NCBI GenBank assembly: GCA_007692605.1 | Contig: REBS01000078.1 | Coordinates: forward strand, 1-42,322 | Length of the DNA stretch: 42,322 bases | Direction of reading: 5' to 3' | Origin: Gemmatimonadales bacterium | Lineage (GTDB): Bacteria > Gemmatimonadota > Gemmatimonadetes > Longimicrobiales > Gaopeijiaceae | Shown here: positions 8,733 through 15,629 of the stretch, piece by piece | Layout of the letters: each line of letters opens with the position of its first letter | How positions within the stretch are numbered: position 1 is the stretch's first letter | Made by a program: the position numbers and the translations under genes | The notes under the pieces: generated by a model | Told to the model about the DNA's origin: nothing | What the model saw: the letters and a program-made list of their open reading frames with translations, nothing else | Databases searched by the model: none

Positions 8733-9673
8733 CACCCCGTACTGTCGATCCACCCCGTACCGCCGATCTCTCGAATGACCGCCTGGCCGACTCCCGTGTC
8801 CGATCCGGGGCACCCGGGAGCTGCCAGCCGATCCCGGCCGGATGGACGGGCCCCGGGGTCGTGGTCGGCGTCGATCCGGACGATCCGGGCGTCGTGCAGG
8901 TGGCCGTGCCCGATTTCGCCGAGGCCGTCCGGGCCGAGGCCGCGGTGCCCGGTGCCGACGGACTGCGGCCGGGAAGCCGGGTGCTGATCACCACCGGAAC
9001 CCGCGGCGGAGCCTGGATCACCGGGATCCTGGACGCGAGTGCCCGGCGGGTGGCGGCTCGCGAGGGGAGCTTTGCGAGGGTGGTCGAAAGCGATGAGGGG
9101 GAGAGGATCCAGGTCCGATCCGCCTCCGACGAACTCCTCTTCGAGTACGATCCCGACCGCGGGATGGCGAGGCTGAACCTGCCCGAGGGAGGGCTGGAAG
9201 TGGCCGCTCCCCGCGGTGATCTGACCTTCGCGGCCGGGGGGGCGGTGCGGCTTCGGGGGGACACGATCGACCTGGCGGCCACCTCGGGCGTGCGGCTCCT
9301 GGTCCACGACGCGGCCTCGCGCATTCTGAGTGCGCTGCGGCTGGGTCGCAGCAGCACCCGCCTGAGCACGAAGCGAGCCCGGATCGATGCGGAGCAGGGG
9401 GAGCTTCGGGTGGATCGGGGGCGGCTGCGGGGCGATCGCATGGAGACCCGGGTCGATCACCTCTCGACGCGGGCCCGGCGGATCGACGTTTCCGCGGAGA
9501 CGGTGGTGGAGCGCTTCGGATCGCTCTGCCGCCGGATCACCGGCCTGCTGCAGACACGCGCCGGCCGGGTGCGCACCCGGGTCGAAGGCGCCTGGCACGC
9601 CCGGGCGAAGCGCGCCGATCTGCGGACGAAGGAGACCTTCAAGGTGGACGGGGAGCGGATTCACCTGGGATGA
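8729..9673 (+). CDS. DUF3540 domain protein (type VI spike accessory)
   Basis: The ATG at 8729 overlaps the upstream stop as ATGA, which fixes the start; the frame stays open further upstream, but that part only reads across the pentapeptide gene. The 314 residues show a small beta-barrel-like N-terminal half (GVVVGVDPDDPGVVQVAVPD, RVLITTGTRGGAWITGILD). A repetitive beta-rich C-terminal half follows, in which short strands repeat RxDx/RVDxL patterns and the end is ETFKVDGERIHLG. This matches my knowledge of DUF3540, a family found with DUF2169, pentapeptide and DUF4150 genes next to vgrG. The C-terminal strands resemble the VgrG prism, so it could extend or cap the spike. The molecular role is not established. 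Confidence 0.8.
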   Translation: MTPRTVDPPRTADLSNDRLADSRVRSGAPGSCQPIPAGWTGPGVVVGVDPDDPGVVQVAVPDFAEAVRAEAAVPGADGLRPGSRVLITTGTRGGAWITGILDASARRVAAREGSFARVVESDEGERIQVRSASDELLFEYDPDRGMARLNLPEGGLEVAAPRGDLTFAAGGAVRLRGDTIDLAATSGVRLLVHDAASRILSALRLGRSSTRLSTKRARIDAEQGELRVDRGRLRGDRMETRVDHLSTRARRIDVSAETVVERFGSLCRRITGLLQTRAGRVRTRVEGAWHARAKRADLRTKETFKVDGERIHLG

Positions 9674-9761
9674 ACCCGATGATGAACGGTCCGTATGGGC
9701 CTCTCCGAAACGAATGCCGAGACCGAAAGCTGAACCCGATAACCTGAACCCCGGACACCCC

Positions 9762-10169
9762 ATGTTTCCTGCATCTTCCAACGGCGGCGGCGTCTGCTTC
9801 GCCTTTCCCGATGTCTGCAAGACACCGGCACCTCCGGGGTCTCCCATCCCGATCCCCTATCCGAACTTCGGGCAGGTGATGCAGATCCAAAAGACCGCCA
9901 AGAAGGTGAAATTCTGCCAGAAGGCGGCGGTCACCAAAAAGAGCGAGATCCCGATGTCGCAGGGAGACGAGCCCGGGATCGCCGGCGGGGTGGTCTCGAA
10001 CCGCAACATGGACAAGGTCAGCTACCGGAAGGGCAGCTCGAAGGTCAAGGTCGAGGGGCAGGAGTGCGAGCACCTGACCGCCATGACGGGCCAGAACGGC
10101 AAGAACGCCAACATGCCGGCGGGCAACCAGATCGCTCCCAGCCAGGTGAAGGTGCTGGTCTCGATGTGA
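9762..10169 (+). CDS. PAAR-like DUF4150 spike-tip protein
   Basis: The 135-residue product begins MFPASSNGGGVCFAFPDVC and continues with TPAPPGSPIPIPYPNFGQV. This is the signature opening of DUF4150, a PAAR-like cone that sharpens the VgrG tip and often carries toxins. Residues 14-60 and the later KVEGQECEHLTAMTGQN stretch contain the conserved cysteines and histidine expected to hold a metal. There is no toxin extension: the protein ends just after the PAAR-like core (QIAPSQVKVLVSM), so an effector would have to be supplied in trans. The start was chosen by family similarity because no Shine-Dalgarno sequence is evident. An in-frame ATG at 9714 would add 16 residues. It is the last gene of the spike operon and lies only 8 bp from the convergent COMM-like gene. 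Confidence 0.85.
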   Translation: MFPASSNGGGVCFAFPDVCKTPAPPGSPIPIPYPNFGQVMQIQKTAKKVKFCQKAAVTKKSEIPMSQGDEPGIAGGVVSNRNMDKVSYRKGSSKVKVEGQECEHLTAMTGQNGKNANMPAGNQIAPSQVKVLVSM

Positions 10170-10177
10170 CCGCCTCG

Positions 10178-10798
10178 CTACCCTCCGTCCGAGAAGCGTC
10201 GGCAGAACTGCTGGAGCATCTTCACCGAGGCGGGGGTGAGCTGGACGGTCGTACGCTCGGTCCCATCGGCATCTTGCAGCCGGAGGGTCAGGAACACCAC
10301 CCGGGAGTCGAGCCCCACCGCACGGTCACTGGCGGTCAGGGTGTCCACCCTCCAGTCCAGCCCCACCAGCACCTTGCCGTGGTCCGCGAGCGACTGGATC
10401 AGCAGGCCCTGGCGAATCTGCTCCTTGAGCGGCAGGTAGCGGGATCCGATCACCCGCAGTCCCCCGGTGTCGTCCGGGGCGAGCGCCTGCAGGTCTTCGC
10501 CGAAGCGCTTGGGGTCCAGGTCGAGCGCCGCCGCCCGCGCCAGCAGGAACTGCACGGCCTTGAGGGCGGCGAAGGCGATCTCCTGCTCGATCCCGTAGCG
10601 TTCGGCGAAGTGGGCCAGGGACTGGGCCAGCGCCGCCTCTTCCTCTCCCCTCAGGCTCTCGGTCAGCAGGTCCACGAAGCCCTGCTGGGCCCCGGTCGGC
10701 ATCTGGTTGAGCTGCGTCCATCCGTGCTGGACGGCCTGGGGCACGGGTTCACCCTGCAGGGAGTGGAGTCGGGGACGGTTGTCGGCGGGCGAATCCAT
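10178..10798 (-). CDS. COMM-domain-like protein (helical N-terminus plus C-terminal COMM fold)
   Basis: The 206-residue product has a helical region (about 35-140) followed by a C-terminal domain, about 143-203. That domain reads LVGLDWRVDTLTASDRAVG, then a strand RVVFLTLRLQD, a turn, the strand TTVQLTP, and a last helix ASVKMLQQFCRRF. The DWRVD core, the beta-strand pattern and the closing helix follow the COMM domain of eukaryotic COMMD proteins (COMMD9 has DWRVDIKTSS followed by the same strand-helix order). The helical N-terminus also fits the COMMD HN domain. In eukaryotes COMMDs assemble into the Commander endosomal recycling complex, a role that cannot apply here. The start is set by a GGAG 6 nt upstream. 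The gene converges on the PAAR-like gene. The domain call rests on reading alone. Confidence 0.6.
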   Translation of the reverse strand: MDSPADNRPRLHSLQGEPVPQAVQHGWTQLNQMPTGAQQGFVDLLTESLRGEEEAALAQSLAHFAERYGIEQEIAFAALKAVQFLLARAAALDLDPKRFGEDLQALAPDDTGGLRVIGSRYLPLKEQIRQGLLIQSLADHGKVLVGLDWRVDTLTASDRAVGLDSRVVFLTLRLQDADGTERTTVQLTPASVKMLQQFCRRFSDGG

Positions 10799-10803
10799 GG
10801 AAG

Positions 10804-10807
10804 CTCC
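10804..10807 (-). promoter_or_regulatory. Ribosome binding site of the COMM-like gene
   Basis: GGAG on the minus strand lies 5 nt plus one base upstream of the ATG at 10798. It singles out this start from longer in-frame options that would run antisense into the M20 amidohydrolase gene. Confidence 0.6.
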
Positions 10808-11063
10808 GGGGTGACGGGGCGCGATCGGGTGGCGGTGGTGCGGGGCAGGCATCGGTGCCCGCGGCGGGGGGCATGGTCGCGGGAATTTCTCGTCGCGGCA
10901 AGCGTGCCCCTCGTTCCGGCTATGCGGATCCGGCTTGTTCGCCCCGCCACCGCGATCTACGTTTGCGCAGGTTATCGGGTCTGGCTGCAGGGCGCCTGCA
11001 GAGCGCTTGGCGTGCGCCTGCCGTCCGACCCCTTGTCCGACCCCCGCTCCAGGAGAGCCGAGC

Positions 11064-12404
11064 ATGCGCCGCAACCCCCGCACGACCCGGATCCGGCTGG
11101 CCGCCCCCGGCATCACCTCGGTGGCCCTGCTCGCGCTCACCGCCATCGTCCTGGTGAGCCCGGCCCCACTCGAAGCGCAATGGGAGGTCCAGGTCGACGG
11201 CGCCATCAATGAGCACCTGGCGCAGATCGTCGAGCTTCGGCATCGGATCCACGCGCACCCCGAGCTGGGTAATCGCGAGTTCGAGACGGCGGCTCTGGTG
11301 GCCGAGCACCTGACCGCCTTGGGGCTCGAGGTGCGGACCGAGGTGGCCCATACCGGGGTGATCGGGGTCCTCCGGGGAGGCCTCCCCGGGCCGGTCGTGG
11401 CGGTGCGGGCCGACATGGACGCGCTCCCGATCACCGAAGAGACCGGGCTGCCCTTTGCGTCGACCCGAACCACCATCTGGAACGGGCAGGAGGTCGGGGT
11501 GATGCACGCCTGTGGACACGACATCCACACGGCGGTCGGCCTGGGCACCGCGAGCGTGCTGGCCGACATGCGCGAGGAGCTTCCCGGCACGGTCCTCTTC
11601 ATCTTCCAGCCGGCCGAAGAGGGGGCGCCGCCCGGTGAGGAAGGCGGTGCGGAGCTCATGCTGCGCGAGGGGGCCTTCGACGATCCGACCCCCGAGGTGG
11701 CCTTCGCCCTGCACGCCCTGCCCTCGCTCGAGGTCGGCGAACTCGGCATCACCTCGGGCCCGGCGATGGCCGCCTCCGACACCTGGACCGCGCGCATCAT
11801 CGGTCGCCAGGCGCACGGGGCGCAGCCCCAGGAGTCGGTCGACCCGGTCGTGCTGGCCTCGCAGGCGGTGCTCGCGCTCCAGACGATCCGCTCGCGCAAC
11901 ATGTCGCCGCTCGAGGACGGCGTGGTGACCGTGGCGATCATCCGCGGGGGCGATCGGAGCAACATCATTCCCGGCGAGGTCTATCTCGAGGGCACCGTCC
12001 GCACCTTCGACCCGGACGTACAGGACATGATCGAGCGCCGGATGGAGGAGATCCTGGACGGCATCACGCGGGCCGGCGGGGGCTCCTTCGAGATGACCTA
12101 TTCCAGGGGGTACCCGGTGACTGTCAATGACCCCGAGTTGACCTCCCGGATGAGCCCCACCCTGGCCCGGATCGCGGGAGACGAGAACCTGCACGTGCTC
12201 CCACCCACCACCGGTGCCGAGGATTTCAGCTATTTCGCCCAGCGCGTGCCCGGCATGTACTTCCGCCTGGGCACCACGCGGCCCGGCACGACCTCGGGCG
12301 GCCTCCACACGCCGACCATGATCGCCGATGATTCGTCGATTCCGTTGGGGATCCGGGCGATGAGCGCGCTGGTGCTGGACTACATGACGGGCGGGGAGAG
12401 GTAG
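11064..12404 (+). CDS. Exported M20-family amidohydrolase (M20D carboxypeptidase-like)
   Basis: This is a secreted zinc amidohydrolase of the M20D type, which removes acyl groups from amino acids or splits dipeptides and related amides. The 446 residues begin with a basic stretch and a hydrophobic signal segment (GITSVALLALTAIVLVSP) ending near LEAQW. The catalytic part shows RHRIHAHPELGNREFET, RADMDALPI, the metal site MHACGHDIHTA, QPAEEG with the general-base glutamates, a HALPS segment, ARIIGRQAHGAQPQESVDP of the dimerisation domain, and TGAEDFSYFAQRVPGMYF. All expected metal ligands are present. The start follows AGGAG at 11051-11055. It is divergent from the COMM-like gene and stands alone. 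The substrate cannot be told; exported indole-acetyl or N-acyl amino-acid hydrolases are possible. Confidence 0.9.
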   Translation: MRRNPRTTRIRLAAPGITSVALLALTAIVLVSPAPLEAQWEVQVDGAINEHLAQIVELRHRIHAHPELGNREFETAALVAEHLTALGLEVRTEVAHTGVIGVLRGGLPGPVVAVRADMDALPITEETGLPFASTRTTIWNGQEVGVMHACGHDIHTAVGLGTASVLADMREELPGTVLFIFQPAEEGAPPGEEGGAELMLREGAFDDPTPEVAFALHALPSLEVGELGITSGPAMAASDTWTARIIGRQAHGAQPQESVDPVVLASQAVLALQTIRSRNMSPLEDGVVTVAIIRGGDRSNIIPGEVYLEGTVRTFDPDVQDMIERRMEEILDGITRAGGGSFEMTYSRGYPVTVNDPELTSRMSPTLARIAGDENLHVLPPTTGAEDFSYFAQRVPGMYFRLGTTRPGTTSGGLHTPTMIADDSSIPLGIRAMSALVLDYMTGGER

Positions 12405-12587
12405 CGTTCGGGCTCCCTTCACCATCGGTATCGCAGCGGGCGAACGCCATGGGACTCCGGCGACCCTGCACCGGTACTCTTGACGGCCCGCACCCCGATC
12501 GGTGACACTCGAAGAGGGCCTCGGCCGATCGCTCGGGTTACCGGGTGGGGTCGAGGTCACGCTTCCCCAGACCGGAGTCGATTCGCG

Positions 12588-13598
12588 ATGCTCATCCCGC
12601 GGCGCGAGACCTCGAGGACCCGCATCTTCCGCTACCGCGACGGCGACGACACCCCGCGCGACGTCGAAGACGCTTTGGCCTCCGAGGAGCCGATGGAGAT
12701 CCGGGTCACCTATCACCCGGGGAGCCTCACTCGATCGATCGGGAGCTCCTCGCGCTCCGACAGCCCCCGCCGCGTCGCCACCCAGCCCGGCACCGACACC
12801 CGCTCCGTCGCGGTCACCATGCGCACCCCGGGCGACGACTTCGAGCTGGCTGTCGGATTCCTCTATACCGAGGGCCTGATCGACTCTCCCCGGCAGGTCT
12901 CGAAGATCTCGTACTGCTCCGGAGACGAGCCCCAGGAGTACAACCTGGTCGAGGTTCGCCTGCGCTCCGGGGCCTCCTTCGACCCCTCGCAGCTCAACCG
13001 CAACTTCTACATGACCTCAAGCTGCGGGATCTGCGGCAAGGCCTCGCTCGACGCGGTCGAAAACCTGGGGTGCGAGCCCTTCCTCCCGCCGCCCGAGGGG
13101 GAGGGCATGCGGGTCTCTCCCGCCGTGATCCGAGAACTGCCCGATCGCCTGAGGGAGTCCCAGCCGGTCTTCGGTCGCACGGGAGGCCTCCATGCGGCCG
13201 GGCTCTTCGATGTAGACGGGGAGCTGCGGGTGATCCGCGAAGACGTCGGGCGCCACAATGCGGTCGACAAGCTGATCGGGCATGAGTTCCTGGAGCGCCG
13301 GACACCGCTCACCGACCGGATCCTGTGCGTCAGCGGGCGGGCGTCCTTCGAGATCCTTCAGAAGGCGGTCATGGGCGGGATCCCCTTCGTGGTGGCGGTC
13401 GGGGCTCCCTCGTCGCTTGCGGTCGAGTTCGCGCGCCGCTTTCGTATGACGCTTGTCGGCTTCGCGCGGGCGGGCGGGTTCAACCTGTACAGCGGCGAGG
13501 AGCGGGTGGGCGCGCCGGGGCGGACCGGCGCGTCGGAGCCGACCGACGCCTCTCCCCCGACACCCGGCCTCACGACCCCAACCTCCGAAGCCCCATGA
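12588..13598 (+). CDS. fdhD: FdhD, sulfur carrier/formate dehydrogenase accessory sulfurtransferase
   Basis: FdhD transfers sulfur from a cysteine desulfurase to the molybdenum cofactor of formate dehydrogenase. The 336 residues contain the core VAVTMRTPGDDFELAVGFLY, the persulfide loop TSSCGICGKASLD (Cys146 and Cys149 from this start), FGRTGGLHAAGLF, IREDVGRHNAVDKLIG and LCVSGRASFEILQKAVMGG. A Ser/Arg/Pro-rich insertion (about 44-72) separates two strands that are normally joined by a short turn, and a Pro/Thr-rich tail follows FNLYSGEE. The chosen ATG gives a length near the family norm; an upstream ATG at 12480 would add 36 unconserved residues. The stop overlaps the MOSC gene (ATGA). Context with MOSC and mobA supports a role in Moco maturation. 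No formate dehydrogenase gene is in the window. Confidence 0.93.
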   Translation: MLIPRRETSRTRIFRYRDGDDTPRDVEDALASEEPMEIRVTYHPGSLTRSIGSSSRSDSPRRVATQPGTDTRSVAVTMRTPGDDFELAVGFLYTEGLIDSPRQVSKISYCSGDEPQEYNLVEVRLRSGASFDPSQLNRNFYMTSSCGICGKASLDAVENLGCEPFLPPPEGEGMRVSPAVIRELPDRLRESQPVFGRTGGLHAAGLFDVDGELRVIREDVGRHNAVDKLIGHEFLERRTPLTDRILCVSGRASFEILQKAVMGGIPFVVAVGAPSSLAVEFARRFRMTLVGFARAGGFNLYSGEERVGAPGRTGASEPTDASPPTPGLTTPTSEAP

Positions 13599-14167
13599 TC
13601 ACGATCGAGCACCTCTTCGTCTCTCCCGGCCACAACTTCTTCGGGCACTTCGGGAAGCCTCCGGGTGAGAACCCCACGATCGAGGTCCCCCAGGTGGAAT
13701 GCGTCGCGGGCCGAGGGATTCGGGGCGACCGCTTCTTCGATCACAAGGAGGACTACAAGGGCCAGATCACCTTCTTCGCCATGGAGATCTACGAGGAGCT
13801 CCTCCGGACGCTGGATGTGGGTGCGGGGGGTGTGGGCCGAGAGGAGCTGGGGTCGGTGGATCCGAAGTCACCCGAATCGAGGACACTCGAAGCGGAATCA
13901 CCCGGACCGAGGCCCGCCGAGCCGGAGCTACCCGGTCCCGGAGTGTTTCGCCGCAATGTCCTGACTCGCGGGGTCGACCTGAACACGTTGATCGGCAAGG
14001 AGTTCGAGATCCAGGGCGTGCGCTTCGAGGGGGCCGCCGAGTGCAGCCCCTGCTTCTGGATGGACCGGGCCTTCGCCCCGGGGGCCGAAGACGCACTCGA
14101 GGGACGGGGAGGCCTGCGCGCGCGGATCCTGACGGATGGGGTGCTCCGCGTTCCAGTCCGCCCCTGA
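13595..14167 (+). CDS. MOSC-domain protein with a central low-complexity insertion
   Basis: MOSC domains bind molybdenum cofactor or move sulfur onto it. This 190-residue protein has the opening HLFVSPGHNFFGH, GRGIRGDRFFDHKEDYKGQ, and the C-terminal half FRRNVLTRGVDLNTLIGKEF followed by AAECSPCFWMD, which holds the conserved cysteine region (Cys150, Cys153). Between the halves, residues about 75-115 are rich in Gly, Pro, Glu and Ser and look disordered; most relatives have a short loop there. It starts on the fdhD stop (ATGA) and its own stop overlaps mobA (TGATG), so all three are co-translated. A likely job is handing sulfur or Moco between FdhD and MobA steps, but this is inference. Confidence 0.88.
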   Translation: MITIEHLFVSPGHNFFGHFGKPPGENPTIEVPQVECVAGRGIRGDRFFDHKEDYKGQITFFAMEIYEELLRTLDVGAGGVGREELGSVDPKSPESRTLEAESPGPRPAEPELPGPGVFRRNVLTRGVDLNTLIGKEFEIQGVRFEGAAECSPCFWMDRAFAPGAEDALEGRGGLRARILTDGVLRVPVRP

Positions 14168-14859
14168 TGCCCGTGGGGCTGATCCTGGCCGGGGGGCGCT
14201 CGAGCCGAATGGGGCGCGACAAGGCGATGCTCCGGGTCGGGGGCGAGCGGCTGCTGGAGCGTCAGGCGCGGGTGCTCCGAGAGGCGGGGGTGTCCGAGGT
14301 GGTGCTGTCGCTGGGGTCGGCGGCGGGTGCGCCTTCCGGCGGCGAGGACCCGACGCCCGCAGGTGGACCGACGGATCCCGCGGCGGGGGCTGCGATCCCA
14401 CCGGGGTTGCCCATCGTGCGCGATGCCGCCCCCGACGCCGGGCCGCTCGCCGGGATCGTCGCGGGGCTGGAGTGGGCGGCCCCCCGACCCCTGCTGGTGC
14501 TCGCCGTGGACATGCCCCGGGTGGAGCCCGAGTTTCTGCGGCGGTTGCTGCGGGAGGCCCGCGATCCGGGCGCCCGTGACCCGGCCGCCCCCGACATCAT
14601 CCCAGGCGTAGCCCCGCGCGTCCGGGGTAGTGACGGGGTCGAGCGTTGGGAGCCACTGTGCGCGGTCTATCCTCCCGAGGCGCTCCCCGAGGCTCGCCGC
14701 CGCCTGGCACTCGACGACCCGGGGGAGCGCTCCCCCACCGCCCTGCTCGACGCACTTCACGCCGCGGGCCTCATCCGTGCCTGCCCGGTGACCGCGGCAG
14801 AGGCGGCGTCGCTGCAGAGCTGGAACACCCCGAGCGATCTCCCCGAATCAGACGGATGA
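14167..14859 (+). CDS. mobA: Molybdenum cofactor guanylyltransferase MobA
   Basis: MobA attaches GMP to molybdopterin to form the dinucleotide cofactor used by formate dehydrogenase-type enzymes. The 230 residues open with the nucleotide-binding signature LILAGGRSSRMGRDKAML, followed by VVLSLGS, IVRDAAPDAGPLAGIVAGLE, the metal-site strand LLVLAVDMPRV and WEPLCAVYPPEAL. All key elements are present. A Gly/Pro/Ala-rich insertion (roughly residues 50-78) lengthens the loop before the IVRD strand. Translation is coupled to the MOSC gene by TGATG. The stop codon lies at the foot of an intrinsic terminator, marking the end of the fdhD-MOSC-mobA operon. Confidence 0.93.
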   Translation: MPVGLILAGGRSSRMGRDKAMLRVGGERLLERQARVLREAGVSEVVLSLGSAAGAPSGGEDPTPAGGPTDPAAGAAIPPGLPIVRDAAPDAGPLAGIVAGLEWAAPRPLLVLAVDMPRVEPEFLRRLLREARDPGARDPAAPDIIPGVAPRVRGSDGVERWEPLCAVYPPEALPEARRRLALDDPGERSPTALLDALHAAGLIRACPVTAAEAASLQSWNTPSDLPESDG

Positions 14860-14889
14860 TTGCAGCGTGAACGCTGCAATCCTTTTCTT
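14858..14889 (+). terminator. Intrinsic terminator of the fdhD-MOSC-mobA operon
   Basis: GATTGCAGCG and CGCTGCAATC form a perfect 10-bp stem around a TGAA loop, followed by CTTTTCTT. The stem begins within the mobA stop codon. It is the clearest plus-strand Rho-independent terminator in the window. Confidence 0.88.
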
Positions 14890-15140
14890 GGTCGGTCTTC
14901 CCGGAGGCTGATCGAAGCATGGTCCCGCCGTCAGGTGGCCATGAGCTTTCGTTCGGGGTCGGTATCACCCTGAGGTCGGTTTCGGATCGACCGACCCTTC
15001 ACCGATCCGTAGATATCTGGAAGGGGGCGAGTGGAAGTGGCCAGTGAACTTGGGGCTCTCGATGGTCCGAGGAGGTATCGGAACCGGGGTTCGGTCCAGC
15101 AGAGTGGGATTGTGCCCGAGGGTGGGGCCTTACCTGACCG

Positions 15141-15198
15141 GCGGGGCTCACGGACGGTCCAAACCGTGAATCAGCGGGGCTCACGGACGGCCCAAACC
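15141..15198 (+). repeat. Pair of 25-bp direct repeats
   Basis: GCGGGGCTCACGGACGG followed by (T/C)CCAAACC occurs at 15141-15165 and again at 15174-15198, with one mismatch and a 33-bp period. There is no dyad symmetry within the unit. It may be a protein-binding site or the trace of a duplication. Confidence 0.75.
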
Positions 15199-15428
15199 CT
15201 ACAAACGAAAGATTCTCGACGGTGCGTGGGGGTTTGGGGGTGCTATATGTCCCAAATTCTTCAAGGGTGTGGGTGGATTCAAAACGCTTGGAGGTTTTGT
15301 GACAATAATTCCCCCCTATCCTTCAGGCGTCCATGGATTGGACTCCGTTGGAGAGTTCGTGCCAAGGCGACGGACCGGCTGGAATCGTCGGGTCGGCCGA
15401 GCAGCGGGACTCCTTCAGCGCCATGCGA

Positions 15429-15555
15429 GTCCGGTCCCGCACGGGCTTGCGAGTCCGGTCCTGCCCGGGCTCGCCAGTCGTCCGGTCCCGCACGGGCTTG
15501 CGAGTCCGGTGCTGCCCGGGCTTGCCAGTCGTCCGGTCCTGCACGGGCTCGCCGG
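15429..15555 (+). repeat. 51-bp tandem repeat, two and a half copies
   Basis: Units at 15429-15479 and 15480-15530 differ at only two positions; a third, partial unit runs 15531-15555. Each 51-bp unit is itself made of two related halves (24 and 27 bp), both built on GTCCGGTCCxGCxCGGGC. The period is a multiple of three, but the translation is unlike any conserved protein, and the downstream start at 15630 is better supported. There are no spacers, so it is not CRISPR. Confidence 0.85.
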
Positions 15556-15629
15556 CCCCCCCACCCTTCCTGGCCCGGTCGGCTCCAACCCCGAATTCAC
15601 ACGGCCATCCTGCACGCGGCCGCCCCCCG

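Larger units (their letters stand above)
14890..15629 (+). other. Non-coding stretch of about 740 bp with direct repeats
   Basis: No convincing gene is visible between the mobA terminator and the AbiEi/DUF559 gene. The part from about 15200 to 15320 is noticeably richer in A and T than its surroundings, including runs such as CAATAATTCCCCCC. The stretch holds two repeat sets listed separately (15141-15198 and 15429-15555). Open frames across it translate into repetitive Arg/Pro/Ser sequence caused by the repeats. It may be the upstream control region of the next gene or the remnant of a lost gene. Confidence 0.5.

Noticed and set aside
9670..9746. Tiny frame starting on the DUF3540 stop (ATGAACCCG), as a possible coupled gene
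   Set aside because: It holds only 25 codons without recognisable sequence, and the PAAR-like protein is in another frame.
10799..11968. Long N-terminal extension of the COMM-like frame
   Set aside because: It runs antisense through the M20 amidohydrolase, and a good ribosome site supports the ATG at 10798.
12480..12509. TTGACG with a weak -10 (GACACT) before fdhD
   Set aside because: The -35 is good, but the -10 matches only three of six bases at 18-bp spacing; not strong enough to call.
15297..15322. Promoter-like TTGTGA and TATCCT pair
   Set aside because: The spacing is 14 bp, too short for a sigma-70 promoter.
15429..15555. CRISPR array
   Set aside because: The repeats are directly tandem with no unique spacers, and no cas genes are present.
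15333..15629. N-terminal extension of the AbiEi/DUF559 frame
   Set aside because: It only translates the 51-bp tandem repeats into Arg/Ser/Pro sequence; conserved sequence starts at 15630.
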